Translations under genes and position numbers: made by a program
The notes under the pieces: generated by a model
Told to the model about the DNA's origin: nothing
Databases searched by the model: none
What the model saw: the letters and a program-made list of their open reading frames with translations, nothing else
DNA from: CAZFRF01 sp964540925
GTDB taxonomy: Bacteria; Patescibacteriota; Microgenomatia; Levybacterales; UBA12049
Direction: 5' to 3'
Length of the DNA stretch: 60,049 bases
Assembly: GCA_964540925.1 (NCBI GenBank)
Contig: CAZIOR010000002.1
Coordinates: 1-60,049, forward strand
Shown here: piece by piece, positions 10,088-19,408 of the stretch
Layout of the letters: the number at the start of each line of letters is the position of its first letter
Position numbering within the stretch: the stretch's first letter is position 1

Positions 10088-11006
10088 AAGAAACTCCTTT
10101 CAAGGTAAGAAAAATACCTGTTAAATTACCCTTAATATAATTAAAAGCTAATGTCACTTTCGTATTCCATGAAATTTCTGCAGACTCTTTACTTCTAAAA
10201 ATACTATTAATGTAATATGCCGCAAAAAACCAACTCCAAACAAATGCAACAGATAAGAATTGAAAAATATTTTTTGAAAACAATTTATGGAAAATTATTC
10301 TATTTCTAGCAAATACAAATGGTCTTCTAGGATCTAAAATAAAATTTCTATCTTCTAAGTCGTGATAAATCTTTGCTTTTTGGGCAACAAAAATTTCATA
10401 ACCCTGCTTTTTAATTCTATAGGCAACATCACTCTCTTCATACATAATCCCATAAAATTTTCTAAAATTAATCTTGCCTTTATCTAAAACACTTTTTCTT
10501 AACATATACGCATTTGGAATATCCACAGTATCTAATAAATTGAGTTTTGTTTTTAACTTATTATCATGATATGTTTTACTTGTCCACATATTTCGCCTTG
10601 CTCTTTGCCATAAAGCTCTATTTTTATTTTTTATTGAATAAATTGCAGGACCAATCTCCCCGATCTTAGGATTGTTGTCCATTTCATTTACTAATATTTC
10701 AATTGTATTTTTTTCTAAAACATTATCATCATCTATAAAAAATACATATTTACCCTTTGCAATTTTTAGACCTGCATTCCTTGAGCCAGCAGCAAATAAA
10801 TTTTTTGGATTGTTAATTACTTTTAAATTTTTAATTTTAAGCTTTTTTAAAAAATCAGCAGTATTATCAGGAGATGCATCATTGACTACAATTATTTCTA
10901 AGTTCTTATACGTACTAGCGACAATACTTTTAAGTAGCCTTTCGAGCATGGGTTTTCGATTATATGTAGGAATAACTATAGAAAGTAATGATAATTGATT
11001 TTTCAT
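10080..11006 (-). CDS. GT2 family glycosyltransferase
   Basis: A 308-residue GT-A enzyme with VIPTYNR (11-17), VVNDASPDNT near 40-49, the metal-binding DDD at 92-94 and the acceptor-side YEESDVAYRI near residue 208, as in rhamnosyl- and related transferases. A hydrophobic stretch near 250-270 may attach it to the membrane. It lies two bases downstream of the GT2 gene at 11009, so the two probably add successive sugars. Donor and acceptor unknown. Confidence 0.85.
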   Translation of the reverse strand: MKNQLSLLSIVIPTYNRKPMLERLLKSIVASTYKNLEIIVVNDASPDNTADFLKKLKIKNLKVINNPKNLFAAGSRNAGLKIAKGKYVFFIDDDNVLEKNTIEILVNEMDNNPKIGEIGPAIYSIKNKNRALWQRARRNMWTSKTYHDNKLKTKLNLLDTVDIPNAYMLRKSVLDKGKINFRKFYGIMYEESDVAYRIKKQGYEIFVAQKAKIYHDLEDRNFILDPRRPFVFARNRIIFHKLFSKNIFQFLSVAFVWSWFFAAYYINSIFRSKESAEISWNTKVTLAFNYIKGNLTGIFLTLKGVSFE

Positions 11007-11008
11007 AT

Positions 11009-11860
11009 TTAACGAATAAATCTAGCAAAAATTATACCTAAAAATCCAGCTGTATATTCAGACAACCTCATCGTTATAAAAGCAAGAGTATCTACTGGTC
11101 TTTTAGCAAACATTCTCCAATGGGTAAAGAATGATTTACGAAAAGGAAAAAAGCTGACTAAACCTTGTTTTGGTCGTTTAGAAACATATTTGAGAGCTTC
11201 TCTTCCATACATAAATCTTTTTTTAATCAGCTTCATCAATTTTAGGTCTCCTTCATTATGTAAGATATAATTTTTTGTTCTTAATACTTTATATCCCATC
11301 TCCAATGTCTTTTGATATAAATCCCAATCATTTCCACCAGCACCTAAGCTTAAATCAAATCCTCCAACTGCTTTCCATACGGATTTTTTATAGAATCTTG
11401 GTGACTCAACTGTGTCGTCCCCCCAATAGCATCGTCTTTCAAGTTGTTTAGCATTAGCCCAAATTCCTTTACCAAATGATTCTTCTTTAATAATGACTGC
11501 GTCTGCTCCCCTTTTTGCTAATTCAACGCATTCTGATAAAACATTTTTTGTCATTTCCATATCTGTATCTAGCCAATAAATATACTTTCCTTTTGCCTTA
11601 TTTGCTCCATAATTTATTTTGTGTGGTGCATCAAAAAGTCCTTTTTTAATTCTAGGAACATAGGTAAAGAATTTAGCTTTATATTTCAATGCTATTTCCT
11701 TTGCGTTATCTGTTGAGTTTCCATCAACAATTATTATTTCTAAATTTTTGTAAGGCTGACTCCTGAGCTTATTTAAACAGACTTCTAATAGAACAGCTGC
11801 GTTTCTAGTTGGAATTACCACAGAAATAAGTTCTTGTTTTAAAGTTAATTTGGCTTTCAT
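11009..11860 (-). CDS. GT2 family glycosyltransferase
   Basis: A 283-residue GT-A enzyme with SVVIPTRN (13-20), IIVDGNSTDN near 44-52 and the DTD metal motif at 98-100. A GGNDWDLYQK segment near residue 175 takes the place of the usual ED acceptor-side motif. The end is basic and hydrophobic (residues about 230-280), consistent with membrane association. Its ATG overlaps the stop of the RmlD-like gene by four bases (11857-11860). Sugar specificity cannot be read from sequence. Confidence 0.84.
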   Translation of the reverse strand: MKAKLTLKQELISVVIPTRNAAVLLEVCLNKLRSQPYKNLEIIIVDGNSTDNAKEIALKYKAKFFTYVPRIKKGLFDAPHKINYGANKAKGKYIYWLDTDMEMTKNVLSECVELAKRGADAVIIKEESFGKGIWANAKQLERRCYWGDDTVESPRFYKKSVWKAVGGFDLSLGAGGNDWDLYQKTLEMGYKVLRTKNYILHNEGDLKLMKLIKKRFMYGREALKYVSKRPKQGLVSFFPFRKSFFTHWRMFAKRPVDTLAFITMRLSEYTAGFLGIIFARFIR

Positions 11861-12711
11861 AATTTTGCTATTTTTAAAAAGCTTTCTAAAGATTTATTCC
11901 ATTTTGGCAAAACTATTCCTAATTTCTTAGCTTTAGCAGAATTTAAAGGAGTAAATAATGGTGGCTTTGATAATCTATTAAAATCTTTTAATTTTTTAGA
12001 AATAATTTTTACTTTTTTAATTCTTAATATTTTAAATGCTTCTTTAGCAAAATTAAGTCTAGAAACAGTACCGAAATTTGCTAAATGATAAAGTCCATAT
12101 TTATGAGTATTAATTAATTTTTGTAAAGCAATCGCTAGATCCAAAGAATATGTTGGAGAGCTTACCTCATCACTTACTAACTCAAGTTGGCCGTCTTTTT
12201 TTGCCCTACCAACTACGACATGCAAAAAATTTGAACTCCAATCGCTATATAACCATGAGGTTCTTACTATAAAATATTTTTTTAATGATTTAGCGATAAG
12301 CTTTTCAGCTTCCAACTTAGTTTGCCCAACCACAGTAATAGGATTTGGTTTATCTTTTTCTGTATATCTTGATTTCTTTTTACCATCAAAGACCTCGTTG
12401 GTACTAACAAATAATAATTCTGCACCAATCTTTTGACACGCTTCAATTATATTTTGTGTTCCTTTAACGTTGATCGCAAAAGCTTTCTCTGGATCCCTGG
12501 CGCATTCATCACCCCTAGTCAGTGATGCAAAGTGAAAAATTATATCAGGCTTAAATTTAGTGACCAATGAAAGAACCTTTTTCTTGTCAGTAATATCCAA
12601 GGTCTTTCTATCTGCCAAAAACAAATCTTCTTCTTGATAAAGACTTATTATTGATTTAGCCAATTGACCATTTGCTCCGGTAATAAAAATTCTCATTTTA
12701 CTATTGCTCAT
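11857..12711 (-). CDS. RmlD-like extended SDR lacking the catalytic tyrosine
   Basis: The 284-residue protein is collinear with dTDP-4-dehydrorhamnose reductase. It has the Rossmann motif TGANGQLA (11-18), FHFAS near 59-63, VSTNEVFDG (102-110) and PNPITVVGQTK (122-132). In RmlD the last motif reads YGxTK with the catalytic Tyr; here that position is Val128 while Lys132 is kept, and the DNA reads GTG-GTT-GGG there. The usual reduction is therefore doubtful. It may be a divergent epimerase, a binding or regulatory protein (as in the MAT2B branch of this family), or inactive. An alternative ATG at 12696 would avoid overlap with the gene upstream. No RmlA, B or C is visible nearby. Confidence 0.72.
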   Translation of the reverse strand: MSNSKMRIFITGANGQLAKSIISLYQEEDLFLADRKTLDITDKKKVLSLVTKFKPDIIFHFASLTRGDECARDPEKAFAINVKGTQNIIEACQKIGAELLFVSTNEVFDGKKKSRYTEKDKPNPITVVGQTKLEAEKLIAKSLKKYFIVRTSWLYSDWSSNFLHVVVGRAKKDGQLELVSDEVSSPTYSLDLAIALQKLINTHKYGLYHLANFGTVSRLNFAKEAFKILRIKKVKIISKKLKDFNRLSKPPLFTPLNSAKAKKLGIVLPKWNKSLESFLKIAKL

Positions 12712-14020
12712 TATATCCTTTAATTGCCCAGATGTTTAGACATATTATTATAATCAAAGATAGATAGTTAATTACACTAGATATTTTACTTGTCTTAGGA
12801 AAAAATACTGGCAATAAAGAGAAGCTAAACATCGCCAAAAACCCTCTAAACACAATAAACGAAAACCCGATGGCTTGACCCCAAGTTAGTTGAAGCAGAG
12901 AAAGACCTGTGAATATTAAGAACATAAAAGTTAAAAAATGATTTTTATTAAAATATTCTTTTATAAAAATTGCCGTTGAAATAATTAAGAATGGATAAAA
13001 TGGATACCTATACCATCCATGTTGGGGCTCATTGGGAATTGCAAACACAAAAATTGCAAAATATGCCAAAAAAGGAAATATAACAAACAGATTATTTTTA
13101 TAATCTTTAATTCCTAATAAGATTAGAGTAAACCATCCAAAATAAATCCACCCGTCTAATAAAAATCTATCTATTAAGTATGGAGATGTAAAAAGAGCAA
13201 ATATACTATTATAAGCAAGATCATAACGTTGCAGTTGAAGTTGCCAAAGTTTAACAAATAAATTTGGGTCCCAATATAAACCATAGGCTATAAAAATTAA
13301 AAATATAGGAATTACGATTAAAAGAAATTTATATATATCCTTGTATTTCTTATAATAAAGTAGGATTAAGACGATGGCTAAAGCAGCTGTAATCCAAGGA
13401 ATTTTGGCCAAAATAAGTAGTCCACAAATTAAAGCCGCAATATTTCTAAAGACTGATCTTTTTGATTTAATAAATTTACTAGTTAAGTATAAAGATAAAA
13501 GAAAAAAGGGTATAAAAAAGTTTTCGTTTTCAACAATTCTTGATCCTATAACCACAGTAGGAACTGTTGCATAAATTAAAGAAGAAATAAGCCCTAACTT
13601 TATTCCATAAATTTCTGCAGCGAAAATATAGACCATAAAAATACTCAAAACTCCTAATAATAAAGCTAAACTTCTTATTTGCTGTAAATTCGTATGTAAA
13701 ATATCCGAAGCTCCGTTGGCAATTGCCCAACCTCCTGCAATTAAACCAAACAAAGGTGGGTGCTCTAAATAAGGCTTTACAAGAGTAAAGTAGGCGCCTT
13801 GATACTTAATTACCTTCCTATTCTCATATTGTAAATGTGGAGACCAAGAAATTGGCGTATGATTTTGAATTAAGTTAATACCTAACCAAGTCCAAGCATA
13901 TTCATCGAATGTTGCTCCAAGCCTAGGCCAAGTATAAATATTATTGTGTCTTAAATATAAACCCAGAATTAAAATTAGGCCTAAAATAATAAACCTAAAT
14001 TTAACAATAAATTCATTCAT
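12701..14020 (-). CDS. GT-C glycosyltransferase of the PMT/ArnT (GT39/GT83-like) type
   Basis: A 439-residue multi-pass protein expected to move a sugar from a polyprenyl-phosphate donor to an acceptor outside the membrane. The first exposed loop has the acidic pair Asp39-Glu40 (GATFDEYAW), followed near residue 90 by LEHPPLFG, the HPPL-like element of PMT enzymes. About ten helices follow; unlike the longer paralogues here there is no large C-terminal soluble domain. It lies three bases after the GT4 gene and overlaps the RmlD-like gene by 11 bases. Confidence 0.78.
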   Translation of the reverse strand: MNEFIVKFRFIILGLILILGLYLRHNNIYTWPRLGATFDEYAWTWLGINLIQNHTPISWSPHLQYENRKVIKYQGAYFTLVKPYLEHPPLFGLIAGGWAIANGASDILHTNLQQIRSLALLLGVLSIFMVYIFAAEIYGIKLGLISSLIYATVPTVVIGSRIVENENFFIPFFLLSLYLTSKFIKSKRSVFRNIAALICGLLILAKIPWITAALAIVLILLYYKKYKDIYKFLLIVIPIFLIFIAYGLYWDPNLFVKLWQLQLQRYDLAYNSIFALFTSPYLIDRFLLDGWIYFGWFTLILLGIKDYKNNLFVIFPFLAYFAIFVFAIPNEPQHGWYRYPFYPFLIISTAIFIKEYFNKNHFLTFMFLIFTGLSLLQLTWGQAIGFSFIVFRGFLAMFSFSLLPVFFPKTSKISSVINYLSLIIIICLNIWAIKGYNEQ

Positions 14021-14023
14021 TAT

Positions 14024-15121
14024 TTACAAAACGCTTTCGATTAAATTTGTACTCTGTTTAACGGCAGCTTGCCACTTTAAATTTTTAGCTCTCTTTAATC
14101 CATTTTTTTGATATCTTAAATATAATTCCTTATTGTTAATTAAATCAATTGCCTCCCTTGCCATTTCTTGAGGGGTATTTTTTTTAATTACAACTCCTGT
14201 TTCACCATTAATTACTGAATCCCTAAGTCCTCCAACGTTATAGACTACTGATGGGGTACCTTGACTTGCTGCTTCGATAACAACCAATCCCCAACCTTCC
14301 TTAACTGATGCATGGAGCAAAACATTTGCTTTTCTCATTAACTCAAGTTTTTTAGCATTGGAAATATGACCAAAAAATTTAACCTTTGAAGCAATTGAAT
14401 AGGATTTCATCATTTTTTTTAAAGAATTAACATACTTCACGTCACCATCTCCAACAATCCACAAATTGGCATTTTTTATCTCTTTTAAAATATGAAAGAA
14501 GGTTCTTACAACCTCTTCTATTCCCTTCATCTTTACAACTCTGCTTACAAAAATAAAAGTGGGTACGATCTCTTTTTTGGGTAATTTTGTAACTGGCTTA
14601 TCCATTAACCCACTTATAACAACTGTAATATTTGATCTCTTAATACCTGCTTTTTCTAAAGATAATTTTGTTGACTCAGACGCTGTCATAAATTTAATAT
14701 TTTTGTAAAACATGAATATTAGATATTCAATTTTTTTACCAATAAAACTGATTGGAAAAGGAAACATATAATCCCAAATCTCATCAGCTATTTCATGGAT
14801 AAAGGCAATCTTTGGTTTTCTTACATATAAAGGGGTGAAAAATGGCAATCCATGAATTTCATCGACTACTAAATCAAATTTATTTCCTGAAAATAAATAA
14901 TAAAAAAATGCATATAAATAAACTGTTAAAAAATTACCTCTTCTGACTACCTTAACACCATTGATTGACTCAGTAGGAGCACAGCCTGCAAACTCAGAAG
15001 AAAACCAAGTAACAGTATGTTTATTTTTTATCCATCCTTTTGCATGTTCGAGGGTAACTATTTCTGCTCCTCCTCCTTTTGGATTTTTTGGATCTCTCCA
15101 ATTAAGTATTAATATATTCAT
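14024..15121 (-). CDS. GT4 family glycosyltransferase
   Basis: A 365-residue GT-B enzyme. The N-terminal half begins MNILILNWRDPKNPKGGGAE, whose glycine run is the acceptor-domain loop of PimB-like GT4 enzymes. The C-terminal half has FVSRVVKMKG near residue 191 and the nucleotide-sugar-binding E-x7-E motif in EGWGLVVIEA near 277. Retaining transfer from a nucleotide sugar onto a lipid-linked glycan in the cytoplasm is the family norm. The start overlaps the upstream DPM-like gene by four bases, so the pair is coupled. Confidence 0.86.
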   Translation of the reverse strand: MNILILNWRDPKNPKGGGAEIVTLEHAKGWIKNKHTVTWFSSEFAGCAPTESINGVKVVRRGNFLTVYLYAFFYYLFSGNKFDLVVDEIHGLPFFTPLYVRKPKIAFIHEIADEIWDYMFPFPISFIGKKIEYLIFMFYKNIKFMTASESTKLSLEKAGIKRSNITVVISGLMDKPVTKLPKKEIVPTFIFVSRVVKMKGIEEVVRTFFHILKEIKNANLWIVGDGDVKYVNSLKKMMKSYSIASKVKFFGHISNAKKLELMRKANVLLHASVKEGWGLVVIEAASQGTPSVVYNVGGLRDSVINGETGVVIKKNTPQEMAREAIDLINNKELYLRYQKNGLKRAKNLKWQAAVKQSTNLIESVL

Positions 15122-15858
15122 TTATCGTAATAACGAAGAATTTTTACTCTATAAAATACTGCTATAGTATCCCACATCATCCAAAAAATTACTTTCCAAA
15201 AATTAGATGAAGAAATTGAACTTGCGCCATTAAAATTAAGCTTAATTGGTGATTCAAATATTCGTGTATAACCCAATTTATGCGCCACAGCTAAAACCTC
15301 TATATCAAATGCAAATCTTTTAACAATTATTTTTGAAAAAACATCTTTAGCGACTTTTCTTTTATAAATCTTTAGTCCTACTTGAGTATCTTTTACATTA
15401 AAACCAAACAAAAGATGAGTTAATGTTCTATATCCCCATGAAAACACTTTTCTAATTGGAGGATATTTTACTTTTGATTCGGGATGAAGCTTACTACCAA
15501 CGACTATATCAGCATTATTCCAATCCATAATATCCAACATTATTGATATCTCAGTTGGATCAATATCCATTCCTGCGTCTATAAAGCCGATTATGTCACC
15601 ACTTGCTCGCTCTACGCCATATTTAATAGCAAAACCTTTTCCAATATTCTTTTCATAACCTAATGCCTTGATATCAATATTTTTAACGCTTTTTATTTTT
15701 TGAAGTGTCTTGTCTAAATAGCCGTCAACTACTACGATTATTTCATGTTTTATAGACAAGGAGGATAAAACTTTATCAAGATTTTTTACATCTTTTTCGA
15801 TAGTTTTTTCTTGTTTATATGCCGGTATAATAAGAGTTAATAATTTCGTTTTTTCCAT
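15118..15858 (-). CDS. GT2 dolichyl-phosphate-mannose-synthase-like protein with altered DxD
   Basis: A 246-residue single-domain GT2 resembling DPM synthases: IIPAYKQE (10-17), an NIGKGFAIKYG stretch (71-81) and TQVGLKIYKR near 157. The metal-binding site reads DAGMD (94-98) rather than the usual DAD, and the N-terminal loop reads VVDGYLDKT rather than VDDGSxDxT. Several related enzymes may share this variant, but metal use or activity could differ. No membrane helices. First gene of a possible sub-operon with its own promoter and a ribosome site. Confidence 0.78.
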   Translation of the reverse strand: MEKTKLLTLIIPAYKQEKTIEKDVKNLDKVLSSLSIKHEIIVVVDGYLDKTLQKIKSVKNIDIKALGYEKNIGKGFAIKYGVERASGDIIGFIDAGMDIDPTEISIMLDIMDWNNADIVVGSKLHPESKVKYPPIRKVFSWGYRTLTHLLFGFNVKDTQVGLKIYKRKVAKDVFSKIIVKRFAFDIEVLAVAHKLGYTRIFESPIKLNFNGASSISSSNFWKVIFWMMWDTIAVFYRVKILRYYDK

Positions 15859-15870
15859 TTACAGGAAATG

Positions 15871-15901
15871 CTCCTCTATTTGTATTTATTGCAGTATACC
15901 A
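15871..15901 (-). promoter_or_regulatory. Promoter and Shine-Dalgarno of the GT2/GT4 sub-operon
   Basis: The only sizeable gap in the long minus run (55 bases) holds an extended -10 box TGG-TATACT (15893-15901), giving a leader of about 28 bases, and an AGAGGAG ribosome site (15871-15877) 12 bases before the ATG. It is one of the few starts here with a clear Shine-Dalgarno, in contrast to the leaderless starts. No good -35 is seen. Confidence 0.5.
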
Positions 15902-15913
15902 CAGAAAATAAGA

Positions 15914-17191
15914 CTATTTAATAGGGGTTTGAGCTTTAATATAATTTAAATAAATTAGGATAAACAAAACTGCTAATAATATCGATGAACTGATTAAAGA
16001 TACCCAGATAACCTCTAAAAAGTTATTGTGATAAATATAAATCAAAACTATTTGCATAACCGCTGCTACAACAACTGGGACATACACTTTTGTATAGTTA
16101 AGTGAAAGAAAAAAATTAACACATACATTCACTAAGCTAAAGATAGTTAAATATAAACCAAAAATTCCTAAATACTTAGATAAATAAAGATAATCTCTGC
16201 CTCCTAAGAAAATATTTATCACTAGATTTGGAAATAAAAAGTAAAAGATTGTAATTAAGATAGATGGAACAATAACTAATACTAAGGACAAGTAAAAAAG
16301 ATTCATAAACCTCTTCCCCATCGCTTTTCTCTTAACAAGCAAGGGAAACATCGCGAGTGGTATTGGAAATGTAAAATAAAAAATTACTTTTCCAATTAAA
16401 GACATTCCTGCATAAAAACCAGCTACATGTGGCTCAAAGAAATGCTTAACTAAAATAACATCTGTTGAGGTAAATGAAGTCATAAACAAAACAGCTATAA
16501 AAGCTGGAACAGCATATTTAAGTAATTTTTTTGTTTGATTAGGAATTTTTTCTCCTGAATCATGCGCTGACAATATTTTTCTAAGAGGCATAAAAGCTAC
16601 TAGAAACATACCAAAAGTCATAAAAAACACAGCCCAAAGTCCCCCAAACGCCCTGTATCCTAAAACAACCAACACAATGCCAAATAGTAATTTAAAAATT
16701 CCTCCAGATATATTTAAAAATGAAATAAAGTTAAACTTCAGAAGTCCTTGAAGAAAACCCATATTTAATGTGTTTAAGTAAAATGTTGCAATCGCAATCG
16801 CAGAAATTAAGATATATAGAGAATTATTTAAATTTAAATACCTAGCTAAAGGATTTGCTAAAACAACACCTAACCCTACTATCAATACGCAGATAAATAA
16901 AATTGATTTAAAAAAATATGCATATAAATGCTTCAGCTTGCCCATTTGATTTGTAACGAAATAGTCTGTGGCAAATTTAACAATTATTGTGTTTATGGAA
17001 TTTGCAGGAATTGCAGCCAATGTGATCAAAGACAACAAAGATGCAAAAATTGCATAATCTGCATAGGATAAATTTCTGGCTAAAAACCAATTTAAAATAA
17101 AAGCAAGAAAGTTTGCGATTATTGAACCTAAAAATAAATAAAAACTACCAGATACTAGCTCGTGAGTGGCTATTTTTTTGATAAATTCCAT
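15914..17191 (-). CDS. Wzx-like polysaccharide flippase (MOP superfamily)
   Basis: A 425-residue, about 12-helix exporter expected to flip a polyprenyl-linked oligosaccharide across the membrane. An early NWFLARNLSYADYAIFA segment (about 38-54) matches the loop after helix 1 in Wzx/PST proteins, and the helix pattern runs the full length. The ATG at 17191 is preferred over an upstream TTG because it leaves the GT4 gene's stop one base away. With a second, different flippase at 39580 it suggests two separate export routes. Confidence 0.82.
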   Translation of the reverse strand: MEFIKKIATHELVSGSFYLFLGSIIANFLAFILNWFLARNLSYADYAIFASLLSLITLAAIPANSINTIIVKFATDYFVTNQMGKLKHLYAYFFKSILFICVLIVGLGVVLANPLARYLNLNNSLYILISAIAIATFYLNTLNMGFLQGLLKFNFISFLNISGGIFKLLFGIVLVVLGYRAFGGLWAVFFMTFGMFLVAFMPLRKILSAHDSGEKIPNQTKKLLKYAVPAFIAVLFMTSFTSTDVILVKHFFEPHVAGFYAGMSLIGKVIFYFTFPIPLAMFPLLVKRKAMGKRFMNLFYLSLVLVIVPSILITIFYFLFPNLVINIFLGGRDYLYLSKYLGIFGLYLTIFSLVNVCVNFFLSLNYTKVYVPVVVAAVMQIVLIYIYHNNFLEVIWVSLISSSILLAVLFILIYLNYIKAQTPIK

Positions 17192-17192
17192 A

Positions 17193-18242
17193 TTAACCAA
17201 TTACTTTTTTATATGTCTCGATCGTTTCTTCCGCGGTTTTCTTCCAAGAATACTTTTTTACATTTGCATAACCTTTGTTCACTAATTCTTCTTGTAACTT
17301 TTTATCTTCTAATACTTGCCGAATTCCCCTTGCAATATCTTCCAGATCAAAAGCATCAACAATATATCCACTACTTGCAACAACTTCCTTTAAAGATCCC
17401 TCAGCGGTAGTAATAACAGGACAACCACAAGCCTGTGCCTCTAACGCCGGTAAACCAAAACCTTCGTAAAATGAGGGTAGAATTGCAGCATCAGCTACAT
17501 TATATAAATTAACTAAATCATCACTATCAACAAACCCTAACCTAATAACATTTGGGTTATCCTTGGCTAACTCATGCACTCTGTTTAAATCATGATTCCA
17601 AGGATTTATTTTATCGTAATTTTCATTAACTAAACTTTTGCCAACCATTACTAAATTTACTTTTGCAGAATTTACAGCGTTTATAAGCCTTGGTAGGTTT
17701 TTATTCGCTGTAACATCACCAACATATAAAATAAACTTTTCAGGAAGATTAAACTTCTTTTTTATTTTATTTTTTTCTTCATTGGATAAGTTTAAATTTT
17801 TAAACTGCTTTCCTGCAGCTAAATACACGACATCGATCTTTCCTTCTTTAATTTTTGTAAATTTAATAATATCTTCCTTAGAATTATTTGAATCAGTAAT
17901 TATCCTTCGAGTTTTTCTAAGAGAAAATCTTTGCATCTGCCATTTCAATTCACCCTTAAAACCTCTAGGAAATAGATCTTTAAAAACAATCGGAGTTAAA
18001 TCATGAATCGTAACAACAGTTTTATATCTTTTATAAAGTGGTAGCGCTAAAAAGAAAGGCTCAAAATAAGGAAAATGTACTAAATCGACATTTTTTGGAA
18101 TTGGTTGTCCAGCTTCAAAAAATATATATTCATTTTCAGGAAAATATTCTAAAAGCGCAGATTTTAAATTCTCTAAATAAAATCCTACTCCTCTAATTTT
18201 ATGCCCACTTGATAACGGTGAAATATCGATAGCAATCTTCAT
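17193..18242 (-). CDS. GT4 family glycosyltransferase (mannosyltransferase-like)
   Basis: A 349-residue GT-B protein with GVGFYLENL near residue 19, FILYVGDVTANKNLP near 174-188, the E-x7-E donor site in EGFGLPALEA near 259 and CGCPVITT just after. It is similar in layout to MtfB/WbaZ-type mannosyltransferases, though the sugar is not provable. The ATG overlaps the stop of the GT-C gene upstream by four bases and it directly precedes the flippase gene, which fits a role in assembling the flipped oligosaccharide. Confidence 0.86.
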   Translation of the reverse strand: MKIAIDISPLSSGHKIRGVGFYLENLKSALLEYFPENEYIFFEAGQPIPKNVDLVHFPYFEPFFLALPLYKRYKTVVTIHDLTPIVFKDLFPRGFKGELKWQMQRFSLRKTRRIITDSNNSKEDIIKFTKIKEGKIDVVYLAAGKQFKNLNLSNEEKNKIKKKFNLPEKFILYVGDVTANKNLPRLINAVNSAKVNLVMVGKSLVNENYDKINPWNHDLNRVHELAKDNPNVIRLGFVDSDDLVNLYNVADAAILPSFYEGFGLPALEAQACGCPVITTAEGSLKEVVASSGYIVDAFDLEDIARGIRQVLEDKKLQEELVNKGYANVKKYSWKKTAEETIETYKKVIG

Positions 18243-19408
18243 ATTTTCTTATTTATTAATTTAACACAATTAACGATTCCGTATATAAGAATTATATATA
18301 ATATTGGAATTAAAATCACAAAATACCTAGAAAAAACCTGACCAGTGCTTAAAAATGCTAAATAAACAAAAACCCAAGTAAGTAAAATATTTAAGTTTGT
18401 CTTATGGGGAATTAATTTAAGCAAATACATACAAGTAATTATTACATAGCCTATTGTTAAAATTGGCCAAGTAATAGACCATTGCGGATCAGAAATTACA
18501 GGTTTATTACCAAACCAAACATACCATTTGTTTAGCAGTAATAGGGGCCAGACTGATAATGGCAGGATTAGAAAACTTTTATGATAATCAAAGACCCATT
18601 TCTGAATTCCTAAAAATTTAGAAAAAGTATACCCAAAAGCAAAAACCCTTACATAGCTTAGAAGTAAAACAAACAAAGATATAGGCAGGGTGAAAGTTAA
18701 ATGGATTAGTCTTTTTTTGTCACGCATAAAAAGCAGAACTAAATACCAAGCCGCAATTATTGTAAATCCTGATATAAAAAACTTTGTAGCAATAAAAAAT
18801 CCTAAAAATAGATTAGCAATTGAGAAATTTAGTATAGATCTTTTAGCTAAACCTTTATTAAAAAAGTAAAATGTCCCAATGAGGAAACAAAGTTGGAATA
18901 TGTCCATAAGCGGCGTATAGATGAATTGATTTTTAAAAATAGCCTCAAAACTAAGCAAAGTTACCGGAATTAAAGCTAGAGTTGTATCTACTAATACTTG
19001 TTTACTAAGAAAATAGAAAAAAATTAGAGTAATTATTCCAAAAATTAAAACAGACATTGCGTCATTATCAAAAATTAAAGTTGATAATCCTATTATGTAT
19101 TTACCTAGAGGCGGAGCGTCTGGTACAACTAAAACTGGGCTTGTACCTTTAATTAATTTACCTCCAGAATAAGAAAACGCAGTTTCATCAGGAATAAAAC
19201 CCTTCGCATGCTTGTTAACATATTGAGAATCAAGAAAAATTTTTTCTAAAGATTTAAAATTTTCCCAATATTTATAATCAAAATATCTTGATTTATGTTC
19301 GTAAATATTGAAACTAAAGTTTAAGCAGATTACTATTATAAAAATTAAATTAATTAATTTTTTATACTTGGAGAGTTTTTCTAAGAATTTTGTTGTTTTG
19401 AATGCCAT
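18239..19408 (-). CDS. PMT-like GT-C membrane glycosyltransferase
   Basis: A 389-residue multi-pass protein with features of protein O-mannosyltransferases: an acidic pair in PDETAFSYSGG near residue 55 and DAPPLGKYIIGL near 80, close to the HPPLGK motif of the PMT family. About ten helices, no large soluble tail. The ATG at 19408 is used; an upstream in-frame TTG at 19414 is the alternative. Either way it overlaps the end of galE by about 30 bases. Expected to glycosylate an exported acceptor; whether protein or glycan is unknown. Confidence 0.72.
   Translation of the reverse strand: MAFKTTKFLEKLSKYKKLINLIFIIVICLNFSFNIYEHKSRYFDYKYWENFKSLEKIFLDSQYVNKHAKGFIPDETAFSYSGGKLIKGTSPVLVVPDAPPLGKYIIGLSTLIFDNDAMSVLIFGIITLIFFYFLSKQVLVDTTLALIPVTLLSFEAIFKNQFIYTPLMDIFQLCFLIGTFYFFNKGLAKRSILNFSIANLFLGFFIATKFFISGFTIIAAWYLVLLFMRDKKRLIHLTFTLPISLFVLLLSYVRVFAFGYTFSKFLGIQKWVFDYHKSFLILPLSVWPLLLLNKWYVWFGNKPVISDPQWSITWPILTIGYVIITCMYLLKLIPHKTNLNILLTWVFVYLAFLSTGQVFSRYFVILIPILYIILIYGIVNCVKLINKKI

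Noticed and set aside
15859..15880. Hairpin AGGA-GCATT-TCCT that could hide the Shine-Dalgarno of the DPM-like gene
   Set aside because: A four-base stem is too weak to be a credible RNA switch without conservation evidence.
17638..18006. Plus-strand open frame of 122 codons opposite the GT4 gene
   Set aside because: It is fully antisense to a well-supported GT4 gene, has no motif and a composition typical of a reverse-strand shadow. The same applies to open frames at 10672-10998, 35706-36017 and 58209-58502.
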